Shown: positions 60,237 to 64,000 of the stretch, piece by piece
Layout: each line of letters opens with the position of its first letter
Numbering within the stretch: the first letter of the stretch is position 1
Origin: an uncultured Bacteroides sp.
Lineage (GTDB): Bacteria; Bacteroidota; Bacteroidia; Bacteroidales; Bacteroidaceae
Direction of reading: 5' to 3'
Assembly: GCA_949285075.1 (NCBI GenBank)
Contig: CASDXF010000001.1
Coordinates: 78,554-142,553 of the forward strand
Length of the DNA: 64,000 nucleotides
Notes under the pieces: model-generated
What the model was told of the DNA's origin: nothing
What the model saw: only the letters and a program-made list of their open reading frames with translations
Databases searched by the model: none
Program-made: the position numbers and the translations under genes

Positions 60237-61154
60237 ATGAACTCAAGAAATTACATTGCGATACTCTTATTCGGCCTCCTCTGCGGACTGTTTCAAGCCA
60301 CGGACCTACAAGCGCAAAGAGCCAAAACCATACGGAAAGCGCTCATGAATCCGAACTATGACAAGGTACTGGTCGTAGCCCATCGGGGCAACTGGCGGTC
60401 GAACGCTCCGGAAAACTCGCTGGCGGCGATAGACAGCGCCATACAAATGAAGGTAGACATCGTGGAACTGGACGTGTGGAGGACGAAGGACGGACATCTG
60501 GTGCTGATGCACGACAATACCGTGGACCGCACCACGAACGGAAAGGGACGCATAGCCGACCTGACACTGGAAGAGATTAAACGCCTGCGGCTGAAAGACC
60601 ACGAGGGTAACGTGACGGAACATACCGTACCCACACTGGAGGAAGGACTGCTGCGGGCCAAAGGAAAGATTATGGTGAATCTGGACAAGGCTTCCGGCTT
60701 CTTCGACCAAGTATACGCCTTGCTCGAAAAAACGGGAACGACGCGCATGGTCATCATGAAGGGGTCGCAAAGCGTAGAAGAGGTGGAACAGAAATTCGGG
60801 AAGTATCTGGATAAGGTCATCTTCATGCCCATAGTACAGTTGGACTCTCCCGACCCGGAACAAAAGGCGAAAGCGTTTATCGAGCGGCTGCGCCCGAAAG
60901 CGTTCGAGCTTAACTATCCCGACGCCGACAGCCCCGTACCGCCCAGAATGAAAAGCCTGCTCAAAGGGAAAAGCCTCATCTGGTACAACACGCTGTGGCC
61001 CTCGCTGTGCGGAGGACACGACGACGACCTCGCACTGAAAGACCCGGACAAGAGCTATGGCTACCTGATAGATACGTTAGGCGCCCGAATCCTTCAGACC
61101 GACCGTCCCGACTATCTACTGGAGTATCTGCGCAAAAGAGGACTGCACGATTAA
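60237..61154 (+). CDS. Secreted glycerophosphodiester phosphodiesterase
   Basis: GDPD enzymes split glycerophosphodiesters into glycerol-3-phosphate and an alcohol. The 305-aa protein has a signal peptide (about 1-26). The catalytic start is VVAHRGNWRSNAPENSLAAI (His and Arg, about residue 48), followed by DIVELDVWRTKDG and LVLMHDNTVDRTTNGKG with the second His. The residues for Ca2+ and catalysis are all present. Its position between GH43 and GH3 in one operon is unusual and hints at a phosphodiester-bearing glycan or lipid head group as substrate, but this is inference. Confidence 0.92.
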   Translation: MNSRNYIAILLFGLLCGLFQATDLQAQRAKTIRKALMNPNYDKVLVVAHRGNWRSNAPENSLAAIDSAIQMKVDIVELDVWRTKDGHLVLMHDNTVDRTTNGKGRIADLTLEEIKRLRLKDHEGNVTEHTVPTLEEGLLRAKGKIMVNLDKASGFFDQVYALLEKTGTTRMVIMKGSQSVEEVEQKFGKYLDKVIFMPIVQLDSPDPEQKAKAFIERLRPKAFELNYPDADSPVPPRMKSLLKGKSLIWYNTLWPSLCGGHDDDLALKDPDKSYGYLIDTLGARILQTDRPDYLLEYLRKRGLHD

Positions 61155-61235
61155 CGGTCTCTACGGTTACGAAACAAAAGAATACACACTACTCATAACT
61201 CACATTCTTAAAAAACTCATCACTCTGGATTCAAG

Positions 61236-63521
61236 ATGAAAATAAGACATTTATTGCTGACGGCGGGCGTAGCCTGTTGTCTGTTGTCGTGCGGTACAAG
61301 CTCAGACAACGGGAAGGATTCGGAAATGAACCGGTTCATTTCCGAATTGATGGACAAGATGACCCTAAAGGAGAAGTTGGGGCAACTGAACCTGCCTTCG
61401 GGCGGAGACATGATAACAGGAAACGTGCAGAACAGCCCGTTGGCGGAAGCCATCCGGAAGGAAGAAATCGGAGGCTTCTTCAATGTGCTCGGCGTGGAGA
61501 AAATCAGGGAGCTGCAACGTGTCGCCGTAGAAGAGACGAGACTGAAAATTCCTTTAATCGTTGGAAACGACGTGATTCACGGATATAAGACCATATTCCC
61601 CATACCGCTCGCCATGTCATGCAGTTGGGACACCGCGGCGGTGGCGCGGGCGGCGAGCATCGCGGCGAAAGAAGCGAGCGCCGACGGCATCTGTTGGACA
61701 TTCAGCCCGATGGTAGACGTGGCCCGCGACGCACGGTGGGGACGCATTGCCGAAGGAAACGGAGAAGACCCGTACTTAGGCGCGCAGCTGACCCGGGCCT
61801 ATGTCAAAGGCTATCAAGGTGACAATCTGCAAAAGTCGGACAGCAGCGTCATGGCCTGCGTGAAACATTTCGCCTTTTACGGAGCTTCAGAATCGGGAAG
61901 AGACTATAACATCGCGGACATGAGCCGCATACGCATGTACAATGAATTTATGGAGCCTTACCGGGCGGCGGTAGAGGCCGGAGCCGGTTCGGTCATGAGC
62001 TCGTTCAACACGGTGGACGGGGTTCCCGCCACGGCAAACAAATGGCTGCTGACCGACCTGTTGCGTAAGGAGTGGGGATTTGACGGACTGCTCGTGACGG
62101 ACTACAACTCGATAGGCGAGATGAACACGCATGGCGTGGCCCCGCTGAAAGAAGCCTCCGCGCGAGCGCTGAACGCCGGAACGGACATGGACATGGTGTC
62201 GTACGGATTCCTGAACACGCTCGAAGAATCGCTCAAGGAAGGGAAGGTGACGGAAGCCCGCATCGACGAGGCCTGTCGCCGGGTTCTGGAAATGAAATAC
62301 AAGCTAGGACTGTTTGATGACCCGTATAAATACTGCAAGCCGGAGCGCGCGCGGAATGAGCTGTTCACAGACGAGAACCGGAGCGAAGCGAGACGGATAG
62401 CCGCCGAGACCTTCGTGCTGCTGAAAAATGAGGGAGGGACGCTCCCGTTGAAAAGAGAGGGACGAATCGCCCTGATAGGTCCGATGGGAGACGCTAGGAA
62501 CAACATGTGCGGCATGTGGAGCGCGACCTGTGACCCCGAACGGCATGTCACGCCGCTCGACGGACTGCGCTCGGCGGCGGGTGACCAAGCGGAAATCGTC
62601 TACGCCAAAGGGAGCAACATCTATTACGATGAGCGAACGGAGAAGGGAGCCGTAGGAACCCGTCCGCTACAAAGAGGAGACAACAAGGCGCTGTTGGAAG
62701 AGGCGTTGCGGGTAGCGAGAGGAGCCGACGTAATCGTAGCCGCATTGGGAGAGGCGGCCGACATGAGCGGGGAGTCCGCTTCGCGTACGGACATCCGCAT
62801 CCCGGACGCACAGAGAGACTTGCTGAAAGCGCTGAAAGAAACCGGAAAGCCCATTGTCCTGCTGCTGTTCACCGGCCGTCCGCTAGACTTGACTTGGGAG
62901 GAGGACAATCTCCCCGCCATACTAAACGTATGGTTCGCCGGAAGCGAAACGGGAGACGCCGTGGCTGACATGCTGTTCGGCAAGACGGTTCCTTCCGGTA
63001 AGCTGAGCACCACGTTCCCACGTTCCGTAGGACAAGTGCCTATCTACTATAGCCAAGTAAATACGGGCCGTCCCGACCCGAATCCCGACGAGTTCAACCG
63101 CTATCAAAGCAACTATCTGGACGAACGGAACGACGGCCTATATCCGTTTGGATACGGGCTGAGCTATACAACCTTCGAGTACGGCGAGATGAGCCTCAAC
63201 CAAACGACCATGCCCAAAGGCGGCAGCCTGAAGGTCACGGTTCCCTTGAAGAACACGGGAGAATACGATGGGGCGGAAATCGTCCAGCTTTATATTCACG
63301 ACCGATACGCGGACATCGCCCGCCCGGTCAAGGAGCTGAAAGGATTCCAGCGCGTTTTCCTGAAGAAAGGAGAAAGCCGTGATGTGACCTTCACCCTAAC
63401 CGCCGAAGACCTGAAGTATTACAACTCGGAACTGACATATGGCTATGACCCGGGAGAATTCGAAGTAATGATAGGACCAAACAGTAGAGACGTACAGAAA
63501 AAGACGTTCAACGCTGATTAA
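61236..63521 (+). CDS. Glycoside hydrolase family 3, beta-glucosidase-like lipoprotein
   Basis: The 761-aa retaining beta-glycosidase has a lipobox (CCLLSCGTS, Cys19). It has the (beta/alpha)8 domain with WTFSPMVDVARDARWGRIAE, nucleophile Asp289 in LLVTDYNSI, the alpha/beta sandwich domain and a fibronectin-III-like C-domain (about 670-755). The layout is that of BglX-type enzymes, which mostly release beta-linked glucose or xylose. It is the last gene of the operon with GH43 and GDPD, with a strong terminator downstream. Confidence 0.94.
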   Translation: MKIRHLLLTAGVACCLLSCGTSSDNGKDSEMNRFISELMDKMTLKEKLGQLNLPSGGDMITGNVQNSPLAEAIRKEEIGGFFNVLGVEKIRELQRVAVEETRLKIPLIVGNDVIHGYKTIFPIPLAMSCSWDTAAVARAASIAAKEASADGICWTFSPMVDVARDARWGRIAEGNGEDPYLGAQLTRAYVKGYQGDNLQKSDSSVMACVKHFAFYGASESGRDYNIADMSRIRMYNEFMEPYRAAVEAGAGSVMSSFNTVDGVPATANKWLLTDLLRKEWGFDGLLVTDYNSIGEMNTHGVAPLKEASARALNAGTDMDMVSYGFLNTLEESLKEGKVTEARIDEACRRVLEMKYKLGLFDDPYKYCKPERARNELFTDENRSEARRIAAETFVLLKNEGGTLPLKREGRIALIGPMGDARNNMCGMWSATCDPERHVTPLDGLRSAAGDQAEIVYAKGSNIYYDERTEKGAVGTRPLQRGDNKALLEEALRVARGADVIVAALGEAADMSGESASRTDIRIPDAQRDLLKALKETGKPIVLLLFTGRPLDLTWEEDNLPAILNVWFAGSETGDAVADMLFGKTVPSGKLSTTFPRSVGQVPIYYSQVNTGRPDPNPDEFNRYQSNYLDERNDGLYPFGYGLSYTTFEYGEMSLNQTTMPKGGSLKVTVPLKNTGEYDGAEIVQLYIHDRYADIARPVKELKGFQRVFLKKGESRDVTFTLTAEDLKYYNSELTYGYDPGEFEVMIGPNSRDVQKKTFNAD

Positions 63522-63537
63522 CACAGACATAGGCTAA

Positions 63538-63580
63538 GAGGCTGATTCGCTCAATAAAGAGGAGTCAGCCTCTTTTTTTA
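63538..63580 (+). terminator. Terminator of the GH43-GDPD-GH3 operon
   Basis: GAGGCTGA pairs with TCAGCCTC (8 bp) around a 19-nt loop, followed by seven T. Confidence 0.85.
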
Positions 63581-63682
63581 TACACGCCCCACACCTACAA
63601 CAGAGTACTTGGAGGCTTTAAGAGCCTATCCGAGGATGCTTTCCGCTTCGCGACGGGTAAGACTCGCGCCGTGCCTTCTCCG

Positions 63683-63770
63683 TTTGTCAGCTCGCCCTGC
63701 GGCTCGCGACAGACAGCCCTACGGCTCGCGAGAAACAGGGCTATTTCTCACGAGAAATGGGGCTGTCTCT
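63683..63770. repeat. 22-bp-period array, CTCGCGAG type (site F)
   Basis: Units start at 63683, 63705, 63727 and 63749 (TTTGTCAGCTCGCCC..., CGCGACAGACAGCCC..., CGCGAGAAACAGGG..., CACGAGAAATGGGG...). The left border CTCCGTTTGTCA matches site A. The right border has AATACACTGATTAATAAGC. It lies between the GH3 terminator and the IS-type element. Confidence 0.88.
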
Positions 63771-63861
63771 CAGGAGGGAAGTAATACACTGATTAATAAG
63801 CCGTTTCGTACGTAAGCTATTATGACTGTTGTTTATTCTGCAACCTATAGAAATAAAAAAA

Positions 63862-63890
63862 GGGACTCCGCTGAGTCCCCAAACCTTTTT
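63862..63890. terminator. Hairpin ahead of the transposase gene
   Basis: GGGACTC and GAGTCCC form a 7-bp stem with a 4-nt loop, followed after a short spacer by TTTTTTTAT. It lies upstream of the transposase start and could stop outside transcription from entering the element. Confidence 0.6.
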
Positions 63891-63943
63891 TATTTAAATC
63901 TTGTCTAGTCCTGAAATAGCGTTACAACAAAAAAAGTAACATT

Positions 63944-64000
63944 ATGGAAAAGACAGAGACAAAGTACGTTAAGCGGACACAAAAAGATTACAGTATGTCC
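63944..64000 (+). CDS. IS3-type transposase OrfA, N-terminus only
   Basis: Nineteen codons are visible, with the ATG at 63944. The residues KYVKRTQKDYSMS match the start of OrfA helix-turn-helix proteins of Bacteroidales IS3-family elements, where RTQKDYSM is a regular N-terminal phrase. The remainder is beyond the window, so this is a partial gene and its intactness cannot be judged. Confidence 0.6.
   Translation, partial: MEKTETKYVKRTQKDYSMS

Larger units (their letters stand above)
63820..64000 (+). mobile_element. Left part of an IS3-type insertion sequence (cut by the window edge)
   Basis: The segment before the transposase start has an AT-rich end (TGACTGTTGTTTATTCTGCA), a terminator-like hairpin and then the first transposase codons. 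The exact left end is not certain and the right end is outside the window. Confidence 0.5.

Noticed and set aside
12687-63770. CRISPR array interpretation of the 22-bp repeats
   Set aside because: The units are directly adjacent with no unique spacers, they vary internally, and no cas genes are present.
63609-63815. 68-codon open frame across array F
   Set aside because: Most of it is the repeat array; similar peptide phrases (SRAVALFL-like) appear wherever the array is translated.
1-64000. tRNA or rRNA genes
   Set aside because: No cloverleaf-like segment or conserved rRNA stretch was noticed in the intergenic regions.

Overview
The window is a chromosomal segment of a Bacteroidales bacterium (phylum Bacteroidota), probably a gut commensal. 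The signs are SusC/SusD-type polysaccharide utilisation genes, DUF1735/DUF4361 surface lipoproteins, a DUF6377 regulator, DUF4254/GT90 envelope genes, and promoter boxes of the Bacteroidota type (TAnnTTTG). By eye the DNA is GC-rich for this group (mid-50s percent, not computed), which argues against classical low-GC Bacteroides species. No rRNA, tRNA or CRISPR was seen.

Layout. (1) 0.1-9.3 kb: an AraC-type regulator facing a run of secreted glycosidases on the minus strand (GH97, an unassigned alpha-helical-barrel protein, GH43, GH31). (2) 9.4-12.4 kb: a two-gene metabolic operon (2-hydroxyacid dehydrogenase, ADP-forming acyl-CoA synthetase). (3) 12.9-18.7 kb: DUF4348 and DUF2851 genes diverging from dapB, two tandem signal peptidase I genes (the second seems to have lost its catalytic dyad) and a WbqC-like gene. 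(4) 18.7-19.5 kb: an Rpn/transposase remnant and a small heat-shock protein. (5) 20-32.6 kb: an envelope-glycan locus with an MsbA-type ABC exporter, several GT2 enzymes, one GT4, a two-domain glycosyltransferase, an LPS-kinase-like protein, GT90, GT9 and DUF4254. (6) 33-40 kb: two coupled envelope proteins, a tight operon (LOG, SIS isomerase, PfkB kinase, CBM9-like) and an M16 peptidase. (7) 40-63.5 kb: a second glycan-degrading region. Its core is an operon IPT/NHL lipoprotein - SusC - SusD - DUF4361 - DUF1735/F5-8C - DUF1735-GH43, flanked by GH30, GH3, a DUF6377 regulator, a thioesterase and a GH43-GDPD-GH3 operon. (8) The right edge holds the start of an IS3-type transposase.

How the genes work together. 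In region 7 SusC/SusD and the lipoproteins would bind and import glycan at the surface, and the GH43, GH30 and GH3 enzymes would cut it. The enzyme set fits an arabinose/xylose/beta-galactose-containing plant glycan, but the exact substrate is inferred. Region 1 would add alpha-glycosidase activities. Region 5 most likely builds lipid-A-linked glycan.

The most unusual non-coding feature is a set of intergenic arrays with an exact 22-bp period at 12.7, 19.8, 32.75, 44.45, 56.55 and 63.7 kb. They are built from two palindromic nodes joined by interchangeable arms. A fourth-of-a-kind relative at 3.8 kb has the same 22-bp design but a different sequence.
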